Positions 22,801-33,110 of a stretch of 64,000 nucleotides of DNA are shown here, piece by piece (the first letter of the stretch is position 1; every line of letters begins with the position of its first letter). Source of the stretch: Macrostomum hystrix (lineage: Eukaryota > Platyhelminthes > Macrostomidae); contig CATNEN010000039.1 of NCBI GenBank assembly GCA_950097015.1, positions 16,896,501-16,960,500 of the forward strand. Reading direction: 5' to 3'. The position numbers and the translations under genes were made by a program. The notes under the pieces were generated by a model. The model saw only the letters and a program-made list of their open reading frames with translations. It did not search any database and was not told the DNA's origin.

Positions 22801-22906
22801 AAGCAATGTAATCATTTATCATATGTTCATTTAGTTTTTTCATCAGTCCAATGCTTAGCACTGTTACAAGATAATGTGATATTATAAGTAATATTTTTCA
22901 CATTCC
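19892..22906. other. AT-rich divergent intergenic region between UBE2N and PTDSS2
   Basis: About 3 kb of AT-rich sequence, the longest stretch of the window without a tandem array. It must hold the promoters of the two divergent genes, but no clear motif could be assigned. A SINE of a second family lies at 21936-22246. Confidence 0.65.
21936..22246 (+). mobile_element. tRNA-headed SINE, family 2, with deeply conserved central domain
   Basis: A box TAGCCTAGTGGTTAGGGTG, B box GGGGTTCGATTCCCGAC, then a central part GTCCTTAAGCAAGACACTTA and CACCCAGCTGTTAAATGGGT. This central part resembles the conserved domain found in SINEs of many animal phyla; which named domain cannot be settled by eye. The tail is TGTAATCAATTATTATT. 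The 8-base direct repeats TAGCTTAA at 21928-21935 and 22247-22254 look like a target-site duplication. It is distinct from family 1. Confidence 0.9.
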
Positions 22907-22908
22907 AG
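22907..22908 (+). other. acceptor-like site upstream of PTDSS2 start (possible trans-splice site)
   Basis: TTTTTCACATTCCAG ends at 22908. The frame is open from 22909 but has no ATG until 23008, and no upstream exon is visible. Either a spliced leader or a distant first exon joins here. Confidence 0.5.
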
Positions 22909-23007
22909 TCTGCACAAGTTGACCAATCAACAGTGGCTAATGGTCACACAACTCGCCCTGGCAATGGTTGCCAAGGCAACAGCACTGATAAAGCAAATTA
23001 CAATCAG

Positions 23008-26000
23008 ATGCAACGTGTCAGTTCTGTATCAAGTTTCTATGATTGGGAAGCAGTTAAGAATCGATATAAAAAGTTTCACTCTGATCCAAGTGTGAATTAC
23101 TTCTGGTAGGTGGCGACTTAGTAAACTCTAAAATTAATGTTAGGATATCTACAACATTTACCTACATGGAAATTCTTCTTACACTTCCAGGCGAGCCCAC
23201 ACCATCACCTGTCTGGTACTGTTCTGTGCCACGCTTATCTACTTGTCTGTATTTGAAACGCCCAGTTCAGATACAGAGTATAATACAAAAAGGTAGTGCT
23301 GCTTATCTTTCTATTTTTATATATTGGCTTTTATTCAAACTTCTTTACGTTTTCGTAAATGAGTTTTTCTTTTGGTCATCTCTAATGACCTCCAAAAATA
23401 TCCCTAAATTGAGATTCTATTTTTCCAGTTCTTCCTTAATTCTGTCCATCATTTGCTGACTCCTGAGCACTCGTACGCCTATACTGTACCACAGGCACTT
23501 GCTCACACAGGTGTGTACATCTGCCCTGACTTTCTCATCGTCAGGCATTGTACACTCTCATTGTGCCCTGTAGGTTGGCCCTCAAGGGCATAAATTGCAC
23601 GACAAGCCCTCAAGCCTTCTCTCCGTGGCTGCACCCCAAATGAATGTGGTCTCGCCGCGGAATCGAGCTCAGGGAACTTGGTGAGAGAGTCAAACGCGTT
23701 AACCACGCTGACACTCAATCCCCCCCGATCGAAATTAACCTTAAGTATAATTTCAAGGCCTATTCATATATTTCCTTATTTCAGAGGTCTATTAGCAGTA
23801 ATCCTGGTATTCCTGCTATACGGCGTTATTTATACACCAGACGGACCTTTCCTACGGCCTCATCCGGTATTTTGGCGCTTCGTTCTCTGCCTTAGCGTTG
23901 TTTACGAACTGGGCCTCATCTACCTGCTGTTTCAGGTGAGAATGAGGCAACATTTTCTAAAAGTTGTATTAACCTTTTTTAGGTATTACATCAGATTCTC
24001 AGGACCTTCTTATCAGGTTTCTTTGTTATCCTCCGTTTATTCAGGGGCATTATCATCAGGTTTCCTTATTATCCACCGTTTATTCAGGGGCATTATCATC
24101 AGGTTTCCTTATTATCCAACGTTTATTCAGGGGCATTTTTATCAGGTTTCCTTATTATCCACCGTTTATTCAGGGGCATTTTCGTCAAGTTTCCTTATTT
24201 TCCACCGTTTATTCAGGGGCATTTTCGTCAAGTTTCCTTATTTTCCACCGTTTATTCAGGGGCATTTTCGTCAAGTTTCCTTATTATCCACCGTTTATTC
24301 AGGGGCATTTTCGTCAAGTTTCCTTATTATCCACCGTTTATTCAGGGGCATTTTCGCCAAGTTTCCTTCTTATCCACCGTTTATTCAGGGACATTTTCGT
24401 CAAGTTTCCTTATTATCCACCGTTTATTCAGGGGCATTTTCGTCAAGTTTCCTTATTATCCACCGTTTATTCAGGGGCATTTTCGTCAAGTTTCCTTATT
24501 ATCCACCGTTTATTCAGGGGCATTTTCGCCAAGTTTCCTTCTTATCCACCGTTTATTCAGGGACATTTTCGTCAAGTTTCCTTATTATCCACCGTTTATT
24601 CAGGGGCATTTTCGTCAAGTTTCCTTATTATCCACCGTTTATTCAGGGGCATTTTCGTCAAGTTTCCTTATTATCCACCGTTTATTCAGGGGCATTTTCG
24701 CCAAGTTTCCTTATTATCCACCGTTTATTCAGGGGCATTTTCGTCAAGTTTCCTTATTATCCACCGTTTATTCAGGGGCATTTTCGTCAAGTTTCCTTAT
24801 TATCCACCGTTTATTCAGGGGCATTTTCGTCAAGTTTCCTTATTATCCACCGTTTATTCAGGGGCATTTTCGTCAAGTTTCCTTATTATCCACCGTTTAT
24901 TCAGGGGCATTTTCGTCAAGTTTCCTTATTATCCACCGTTTATTCAGGGGCATTTTCGTCAAGTTTCCTTATTATCCACCGTTTATTCAGGGGCATTTTC
25001 GTCAAGTTTCCTTATTATCCACCGTTTATTCAGGGGCATTTTCGTCAAGTTTCCTTATTATCCACCGTTTATTCAGGGGCATTTTCGTCAAGTTTCCTTA
25101 TTATCCACCGCTTATTCAGTGGCATTTTCGTCAAGTTTCCTTATTATCCACCGTTTATTCAGGGGCATTATCATCAGGTTTCCTTATTATCCACCGTTTA
25201 TTCAGGGGCATTTTCGTCAAGTTTCCTTTTTATCCACCGCTTATTCAGTGGCATTTTCGTCAGGTTTCCTTATTATCCTCCGCTCCGTTTCTTCATGGCA
25301 TTTTCGTCAGGTTTCTTTGTTATCCTCCGTTTATTCAAGGCATTTTCATGAGGTTTCCCTATTATCCTTCGAATTCTTCCGAGCCTCTTAGTTTTTTTCT
25401 CTTCAAAATCTACAGATTTCGTTAACAGCTTTTCGTATCGTGTTTTATAGTCAGTTTCTTTAAATAGAATTCGCGCTTTTTTAGTGTCCTAAAGTAAGCA
25501 CTGCTTGTACTGCACTCGTACCACTGTTCTTATGTCCATCTTATCTTTGGACTCCAGCGTTGTTAGTATGAAGTTTGACCCGCGCTAGTTTTTTCAGCCC
25601 AATCTCTCACGTGAACTAATGGATCACATGATAGATTATTTAGGCTGAAAATTCCGGTTCCAAACTTCTGCCTGAAACTCGTTTCCTATTCTCAATAAAT
25701 GAAATTATTAAAAACTCTAAAAATGATATAATCTATGAATATGGCTAAAGGACGGAGTGACAGTCTGGACTGAAGAGCGGAGTGACGGTGAGGGCTGAAG
25801 GACGGAGTGACAGTCAGGACTGAAGGATGGAGTGACAGTCAGGACTGAAGAGCGGAGTGACGGTGAGGGCTGAAGGATGGAGTGACAGTCAGGACTGAAG
25901 GATGGAGTGACAGTCAGGACTGAAGGATAGAGTGACAGTCAGGACTGAAGGATGGAGTGACAGTCAGGACTGAAGGATGGAGTGACAGTCAGGACTGAAG

Positions 26001-29000
26001 GATAGAGTGACAGTCAGGACTGAAGGATGGAGTGACAGTCAGGACTGAAGGATGGAGTGACAGTCAGGACTGAAGGATGGAGTGACAGTCACGACTGAAG
26101 GATGGAGTGACAGTCAGGACTGAAGGATGGAGTGACAGTCAGGACTGAAGGATGGAGTGACAGTCAGTACTGAATGATGGAGTGACAGTCAGGACTGAAG
26201 GATGGAGTGACAGTCAGGACTGAAGGATGGAGTGACAGTCAGGACTGAAGGATGGAGTGACAGTCAGGGCTGAAGGATGGAGTGAGAGTCAGGACTGAAG
26301 GATAGAGTGACAGTCAGGACTGAAGGATGGAGTGACTCAAACCCTGGTGTTTGAGCTTTGAGAGTTATTTGAGCACGCCTGATTCTTGAGCTAGCTTAGG
26401 TAAACCTTAAATAATTAAACGTTTGTCTCCAGAACGCAACGGATGCCAGGCGCATGCTGCGCTACCTAGATCCTGAGCTTGGCCGACCCCTGCCAGAGAA
26501 GGACTACGGCGGCAGCTGCCTAATCTACGATCCAGCCAATGCCACTGACCCGTTTCACAATGTCTGGGATAAGCTTGACGGCTTTGTAACTATGCACTTT
26601 GTTGGTTGGTGGTTGAAGACTCTGATTATACGCAACTATTGGATGTGCAATGCTATCAGCTTCCTATTTGAACTGTTGGAGTACTCGCTGGAGCATCAGC
26701 TGCCCAACTTCTCAGAATGCTGGTGGGATCATGTGAGTCGTTTGAGATGTGTTTTGGGTGGTAAGAATAGTTTTTGAAGTGTTTAAGTAATTTGAGAAGT
26801 ACTGGAGTCGCTAGATAAGTGTTTGAGTCGTGTGAGAAGCGTTTGAGTCGCTTTAAAAGTAGTTTAACTCGTTTGAGAAGTGTTTATTTAGTTTGAGAAG
26901 CGTTTGAATCCTTAGAGACGTGTTTGAGTCGATTGAGATTCGTTTTGAGTCGTTTGAGAATAGTTTGAGCTGTTGAAGCACGATAAAACATCCTCATTAA
27001 TTAGTCTAACACTCAATCACCTGCCCACAAATTTCCAGTGGTTAATGGACTTTCTACTGTGCAACGGCTTGGGTATTGTGATCGGCATGAAGACTTGCAA
27101 TTATCTGTCACTGAAGCCCTACTATTGGACTTCAATGTGGAATATTCCAGGCTATGGGTCAGTCTACACATTTATTATCGTCTTATGGAAATGGGATTTT
27201 CCTTTTCGTACCGCCTGTCCCTCTCAGTGCCTTTAGTTTATTTTTAGCTTACTTTTTTTGGAAAACTAATTCTATGAGGGCCAGTTTTACATTTCAAGAG
27301 AAATTTCCGGTAACATTCCAAACTTAATTTTGCTACAAAGAAGGACACATTCTTGTTTTGAATACTAGTGCATTTATTGCTAGCTATGGAAGTCATTTAT
27401 AAGATTATAAATAGCTGACTCTTATAGTGCTATAAAAGTCGCTTAAAATTGCATATTTAGGCAGGCTTGCAAAAAAACTAACACTACTCAAGATTTATAG
27501 TGTCTTATCTCACTCCTGTGTAAAACGTCCCCCTGTCTCATCTCTCCCGTGTCTCGTCTCTTCTCTCTCTCATCTCGGCATTTTCTCATCTCTACCCTGT
27601 CTCATCTCTACCCAGTCTCATCTCTACCCTGTCTCACCTCTCTACTGTCTCATCTCTACCCAGTCTCATCTCTACCCTGTCTCACCTCTTTCCAGTCTCA
27701 TCTCTACCCAGTCTCATCTCTACCCTGTCTCACCTCTACCCAGTCTCATCTCTCCCGTGTCTCATCTCTCCGTTGTCTTATATCTACCTTGTCTCATCTC
27801 TACCCTGTCTCATCTCTACCCTGTCACATCTCTCCCGTGTCTCACCTCTCCGTTGTCTCATATCTATCTTGTCTCATCTCTACCCTGTCACATCTCTCCC
27901 GTGTCTCATCTCTCCGTTGTCTCATCTCTACCCTGTCTCATCTATACCCTGTCTCATCTATACCCTGTCTCATCTCTACCCTGTCTCATCTCTCCCGTGT
28001 CTCATCTCTCCGTTGTCTTATATCTACCTTGTCTCATCTCTACCCTGTCTCATCTCTACCCTGTCACATCTCTCCCGTGTCTCACCTCTCCGTTGTCTCA
28101 TATCTATCTTGTCTCATCTCTACCCTGTCACATCTCTCCCGTGTCTCATCTCTCCCGTGTCTCATCTCTACCCTGTCTCATCTATCCTCTTTCTTATCTT
28201 CACCCTTTCTCACCTATTAATGCTTTCGCTGCCCTATGGTAGATCTGTTCCTTCAGTTCCTACTATAAGTAGCATTCTTGGCATATCACTTCTGTTTTAT
28301 TTGAACTCTCCGACAGTGGCAAGCTGAAGCGCATGGTGCTACAGTTCACGCCGTATCGTTGGACAGAATTTGATTGGTCGCCAACGAAATCTTTGAAACG
28401 CTGGCTGCTTGTGCTGCTTCTAATCGGCATGTTCCTATTGGCTGAGTTGAACACTTTCTATTTGAAATGGGTTCTATGGCTGCCACCGCCGCATCCGCTG
28501 TGCATGGCTAGACTAGTGTTCATCCTGTGCATGGGAGCTACAGCTATTAGGGAGGTCTTTCAGTACACCGATGATCCGTAAGTTTTTGTTGAATTTGACC
28601 GCTTGATACAATAAGTAATTCTGCACCTCGTAAGTGAGGGGGGGTGCTTGCGATCAAAGTTTTGCGTAGCTTGATAATTTGTCTACTGATTTTGATTGAG
28701 AATAGTTTTTTGCATTTGACAATTTTCACAATTTTTTAACTGAACCTAAAAGAGGAGAGATAAGACACGGGAGAGATGAGGCAGGGTAGAGATGAGACAC
28801 TGGAGAGATGAGGCAGGGTAGAGATGAGACACTGGAGAGATGAGGCAGGGTAGAGATGAGACACGGGGAAGAAGAGAAACGAGAGAGATAAGACACGGGA
28901 GAGATGAGACACTGGAGAGATGAGGCAGGGTAGAGATGAGACACGGGGAAGAAGAGAAACGAGAGAGATAAGACACGGGAGAGATGAGACACTGGAGAGA

Positions 29001-30458
29001 TGAGGCAGGGTAGAGATGAGACACGGGGAAGAAGAGACACGAGAGAGATAAGACATGGGAGAGATGAGACACGGGAGAGATGAGGCAGGGTAGAGATGAG
29101 ACACGGGGAAGAAGAGAAACGAGAGAGATAAGACACGGGAGAGATGAGACACTGGAGAGATGAGGCAGGGTAGAGATGAGACACGGGGAAGAAGAGACAC
29201 GAGAGAGATAAGACATGGGAGAGATGAGACACGGGAGAGATGAGACACGGGGAAGAAGAGAAACGAGAGAGATAAGACACGGGAGAGATGAGACACTGGA
29301 GAGATGAGGCAGGGTAGAGATGAGACACGGGGATAGATAAGACAGGGGAGAGATGAGACACAGGATAGAAGAGAAACGAGAGAGATAAGACACGGGAGAG
29401 ATGAGACACTGGAGAGATGAGGCAGGGTAGAGATGAGACACGGGGATAGATAAGACAGGGGAGAGATGAGACACAGGATAGAAGAGACACGAGAGAGATA
29501 AGACATGGTAGAGATGAGACACGGGGAGAGATGAGACACGAGAGAGATAAGACAGGGGAGAGATGAGACACGAGAGAGATAAGACATGGGAGAGATGAGA
29601 CACGGGGAAGAAGAGAAACGAGAGAGATAAGACACGGGAGAGATAAGACACGGGAGAGATGAGACACGGGAGAGATGAGACACGGGAGAGAGATAAGACA
29701 GGGGAGAGATGAGACACTGGAGAGATGAGGCAGGGTAGAGATGAGACACGGGGAAGAAGAGAAACGAGAGAGATAAGACACGGGAGAGATAAGACACGGG
29801 AGAGATGAGACACGGGAGAGATGAGACATGGGAGAGATGAGACACTGGAGAGATGAGGCAGGGTAGAGATGAGACACGGGGAAGAAGAGACACGAGAGAG
29901 ATAAGACACGGGGAGAGAAGTGACACGGGAGATTATACTGGGAAAAAAATGGGATAGGGGTAAGATAAGCCTAAACATATGGGGAGGTTGATAGGAAGTT
30001 TACCCTCGAACAGTTAATTGAAGCTTACTCTCGAAGGACATTAGCTTAATCTCCAAGTCAGTGTGAATAAATTGCTAATTTAATGGATATATTTGACTTC
30101 TTGAGTTCGTTTATATCATTTTATCATTTCTAGGAGTAGTCTTGCTTGCATCTTAACTGAGTACCCATCTAAACAATTGGACAGATCCTGCAAGAAATTC
30201 GGTCGCCAGTCCTGGCTACTTACCGCCATTATTGTTACCGAAGCCTTGATAGCCGTTAAATTTGATTGGCCAACCGTTTCCAAGACTCCGCCTGTACACA
30301 TCATTATCATCTGGTCCGTCATTCTCATCCTATTGGTTGGCTGGACTCTGTGGCATTTCTGTTTAAAACAGCTCCTGTATTCTGCCACTAGGAAGGCTGA
30401 GACTGTTAACGTTAGAGACCAGCCTGCTATGGGTTCGAATCGGCGAAAGGCTGAGTAG
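23008..30458 (+). CDS. PTDSS2: phosphatidylserine synthase 2, 7 exons
   Basis: Multi-pass ER membrane enzyme that exchanges the ethanolamine head group of phosphatidylethanolamine for serine, making phosphatidylserine. Exons: (22909)23008-23105, 23191-23292, 23785-23935, 26433-26732, 27039-27157, 28317-28577, 30134-30458; about 451 aa (vertebrate about 480). Exon 2 starts [12 protein letters not shown]; exon 3 has [16 protein letters not shown]. Exon 4 holds the family core [32 protein letters not shown] and [18 protein letters not shown]. Exon 5 has [16 protein letters not shown], exon 6 [12 protein letters not shown] and [19 protein letters not shown]. These match the type 2 isoform better than type 1. 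Exon 7 carries the last membrane helices and a basic tail. Introns 3, 4, 5 and 6 carry private minisatellites and intron 2 a SINE. An N-terminal extension before Met 23008 cannot be excluded. Confidence 0.96.
23460..23725 (-). mobile_element. SINE family 1 copy in PTDSS2 intron 2
   Basis: Minus-oriented copy: GTGTACATCTGCCCTGAC, TTGGCCCTCAAGGGCATA and CGCGGAATCGAGCTCAGGGA, ending at a degraded tRNA head near 23725. It is antisense to the gene, and its head lies about 60 bases from the exon 3 acceptor. Confidence 0.82.
24000..25370. repeat. 43-bp minisatellite in PTDSS2 intron 3
   Basis: About 31 copies of a 43-base unit containing TCCACCGTTTATTCAGGGGC and ATTTTCGTCAAGTTTCC. All three plus-strand frames of the unit lack stops, so a spurious 557-codon ORF cycles through the frames. 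Units at both ends are more diverged than the centre. Confidence 0.96.
25745..26335. repeat. 25-bp minisatellite in PTDSS2 intron 3 (second array)
   Basis: About 23 copies of a 25-base unit containing GGAGTGACAGTCAGGACTGA. The first copies carry GACGGTGAGGGCTGAAG and GAGCGG variants. It is separated from the 43-bp array by about 370 bases of unique sequence. Confidence 0.95.
26733..26975 (+). repeat. degenerate 20-bp repeat starting at the PTDSS2 intron 4 donor
   Basis: About ten degenerate copies of GTGTTTGAGTCGTTTGAGAA. The unit matches the first intron bases (GTGAGTCGTTTGAGA), so the splice-donor segment appears to be the founding unit. Confidence 0.75.
27545..28215 (+). repeat. 16-bp minisatellite in PTDSS2 intron 5
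   Basis: About 41 copies of CTCATCTCTACCCTGT and CTCATCTCTCCCGTGT. A block of about 245 bases is duplicated (the TCTCCGTTGTCTTATATCTA segment occurs near 27768 and 28008). The reverse complement of the same unit fills intron 6. Confidence 0.95.
28745..29935 (-). repeat. 16-bp minisatellite in PTDSS2 intron 6, inverted relative to intron 5
   Basis: About 75 copies of GAGAGATGAGACACGG and related units (GAAGAAGAGAAACGAG, GAGGCAGGGTAGAGAT), the reverse complement of the intron 5 unit. A higher-order block with GGGGAAGAAGAGAAACGAG recurs about every 120 bases in the first part. Confidence 0.95.
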
Positions 30459-30639
30459 AGACAGTTTTTTTATTTACCGCTAGATAGTCACGTGACATGA
30501 TAGTCAAGTCATCTGTGGTTTTTGGTTTTGCTGTTGGAATTGACGTCAAGTGGGATCATTTGACCTCCGTGTGGGAAGTGTTGTCAGCTGACCTTTGCGG
30601 ATCGCGTGGTTGTCAGGGTCTCTGCTTAGGCTCTCTGGT

Positions 30640-31515
30640 GACCACTCTGCTTAGATATTGGGGTCAGGTGACCTCTCCACTTAGATATTGGGGTCAGGTG
30701 ACCTCTTTGCTTAGATATTGGGGTCAGGTGACCTCTCTGCTTAGATATTGGGGTCAGGTGACCACCGTGACCTTTCTGCTTAGATATTGGGGTCAGGTGA
30801 CCTCTCTGCTTAGATATTGGGGTCAGGTGACCTCTCTGCTTAGATATTGGGGTCAGGTGACCTCTCTGCTTAGATATTGGGGTCAGGTGACCTCTCTGCT
30901 TAGATATTGGGGTCAGGTGACCACCGTGACCTCTCTGCTTAGATATTGGGGTCGGCGGACCTCTCTGCTTAGATGTTGGGGTCAGGTGACCTCTCTGCTT
31001 AGATATTGGGGTCAGGTGACCTCTCTGCTTAGATATTGGGGTCGGCAGACCTCTCTGCTTAGATATTGAGGTCAGGTGACCTCTCTGCTTAGATATTGGG
31101 GTCAGGTGACCTCTCTGCTTAGATATTGGGGTCGACGGACCTCTCTGTTTAGATATTGGGGTCAGGTGACCTCTCTGCTCAGATATTGGGGTCAGGTGAA
31201 CTCTCGCGTAGAGATTTGAGTCAGAGGACCTCTCTGCTTAGAAATTGGGGTCAGGTGACCTCTCTGCTTAGATATTGGGGTCAGGTGACCTCTCTGCTTA
31301 GATATTGGGGTCAGGTGACCTCTCTGCTTAGATATTGGGGTCAGGTGACCTCTCTGCTTAGATATTGGGGTCAGGTGACCACTCTGCTTAGAAATTAGTT
31401 AGGTGACCTCACTGCTTAGATATTGGGGTCAGCGGACCTATCTGCTTAGAAATAGGGGTCAGGTGATCTCTCTGTTTACGGATTGAGGTCAGTTGACATC
31501 TCAGCCTAACGATTG
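30640..31515. repeat. 30-bp minisatellite downstream of PTDSS2
   Basis: About 28 copies of a 30-base unit containing TTAGATATTGGGGTCAGGTG. Some units have an ACCACCGTG insertion or a GGTCGGCGGACC variant. It begins about 180 bases after the PTDSS2 stop and may lie in its 3' UTR. Confidence 0.95.
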
Positions 31516-32110
31516 CTTGAGGTCCCCGATTTGAGAAGAACATCCGTTTTTTTCTGAGGTGGTATTGCAAATCCAGTGTGTATTTGAATTAATCATCGAT
31601 TACTATATTCACCAATAAGCCATTAGTCAGTTTTGTCAAAATATTGTTATCACTGTCATGCATATGTAATGATTTTCTGTTAATTGTTTCTATAGCGGCA
31701 CTAAATCAGGCTTGAAAGTCATTCTGCATTCCTAACAATTGTGCTTTGGTTGAATTTGATAAACATGTTGTTGCTTCAACTCTTAGTAATAACTAATGTT
31801 TCATAACAATCCAATAGTGTATGAGGTTTATTCAGCTTCTTATTTAATTCCCAATTCATATTTTTTAATTACTGCTTTTATGAGTTATACTATGAAAACT
31901 TGCATGAGCATAATATGCTACTTATAGTAGATCTAAAAAGCATGAATTCTTTCAAAAAATCGATTTTTATTTTTTATAATCATATTCTATTCTGAATTAA
32001 TCGATTTTTCATTAGACAAATATAACGATAGAGAAAATGTGTTGTAGATGAACTGACATTATTTCGAAGTCTTGAAGCTGAAACTTTTTGGTAACATTTT
32101 TATACTAGGT
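31516..32110. other. AT-rich spacer
   Basis: Unique AT-rich sequence between two arrays. No gene or clear signal seen. Confidence 0.6.
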
Positions 32111-32114
32111 ATTC

Positions 32115-33015
32115 TGAGCCCATTGAAATTGGTCACTCAAGCCCATTGCAATTAGTCATTCAAGCCCATTGAAATTGGTCATTCAAGCCCATTGTAATTG
32201 GTCATTCAAGCCCATTGCAATTAGTCATTCAAGCCCATTGAAATTGGTCATTCAAGCCCATTGCAATTAGTCATTCAAGCCCATTGAAATTGGTCATTCA
32301 AGCCCATTGCAATTAGTCATTCAAGCCCATTGAAATAGGTCATTCAAGCCCATTGAAATTGGTCATTCAAGCCCATTGAAATTGGTCATTCAAGCCCATT
32401 GCAATTAGTCATTCAAGCCCATTGAAATTGGTCATTCAAGCCCATTGCAATTAGTCATTCAAGCCCATTGAAATAGGTCATTCAAGCCCATTGAAATTGG
32501 TCATTCAAGCCCATTGAAATTGGTCATTCAAGCCCATTGTAATTGGTCATTCAAGCCCATTACAATTGGTCCTTTAAGTCCACTGTAACTGGTCCTTTAA
32601 GTCCACTGTAACTGGTCCTTTAAGTCCACTTAAATTGGTCCTTCAAGTCCACTGTAATTCCTCTTTCAATCCTACTGTAACTGGTCCTTCAAGTCCACTG
32701 TAATTCCTCTTTCAATCCTACTGTAACTGGTCCTTCAAGTCCACTGTAATTCCTCTTTCAATCCTACTGTAACTGGTCCTTCAAGTCCACTGTAATTCCT
32801 CTTTCAATCCTACTGTAACTGGTCCTTCAAGTCCACTGTAATTCCTCTTTCAATCCTACTGTAACTGGTCCTTCAAGTCCACTGTAATTCCTCTTTCAAT
32901 CCTACTGTAACTGGTCCTTCAAGTCCACTGTAATTCCTCTTTCAATCCTACTGTAACTGGTCCTTCAAGTCCACTGTAATTCCTCTTTCAATCCTACTGT
33001 AATTGGTCCCTCAAG
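32115..33015. repeat. two-stage 23-bp / 46-bp minisatellite
   Basis: 32115-32570 holds about 20 copies of a 23-base unit containing CATTCAAGCCCATTGAAATT. From about 32570 the unit changes to CCTTTAAGTCCACTGTAACT, and from about 32640 to a 46-base dimer (CCTTCAAGTCCACTGTAATT followed by CTCTTTCAATCCTACTGTAA) repeated about eight times. Confidence 0.94.
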
Positions 33016-33084
33016 CTCACTTTTGGAAATAGGAAAAATACCATGGTTTTAATTAAAAAGTTATCTATCAGCATCTAAACTTTC

Positions 33085-33086
33085 AG
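33085..33086 (+). other. acceptor-like site upstream of the coiled-coil gene
   Basis: CATCTAAACTTTCAG ends at 33086, 24 bases before the ATG, with only minisatellite upstream. It may be a trans-splice site. Confidence 0.45.
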
Positions 33087-33110
33087 TCTCAAATTTGAGA
33101 ACATTACTCG

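Noticed and set aside
23678-25351. 557-codon ORF in PTDSS2 intron 3
   Set aside because: It is a 43-bp array read through all three frames (43-residue protein period). The unit simply lacks stops; it lies between a good donor and acceptor of PTDSS2.
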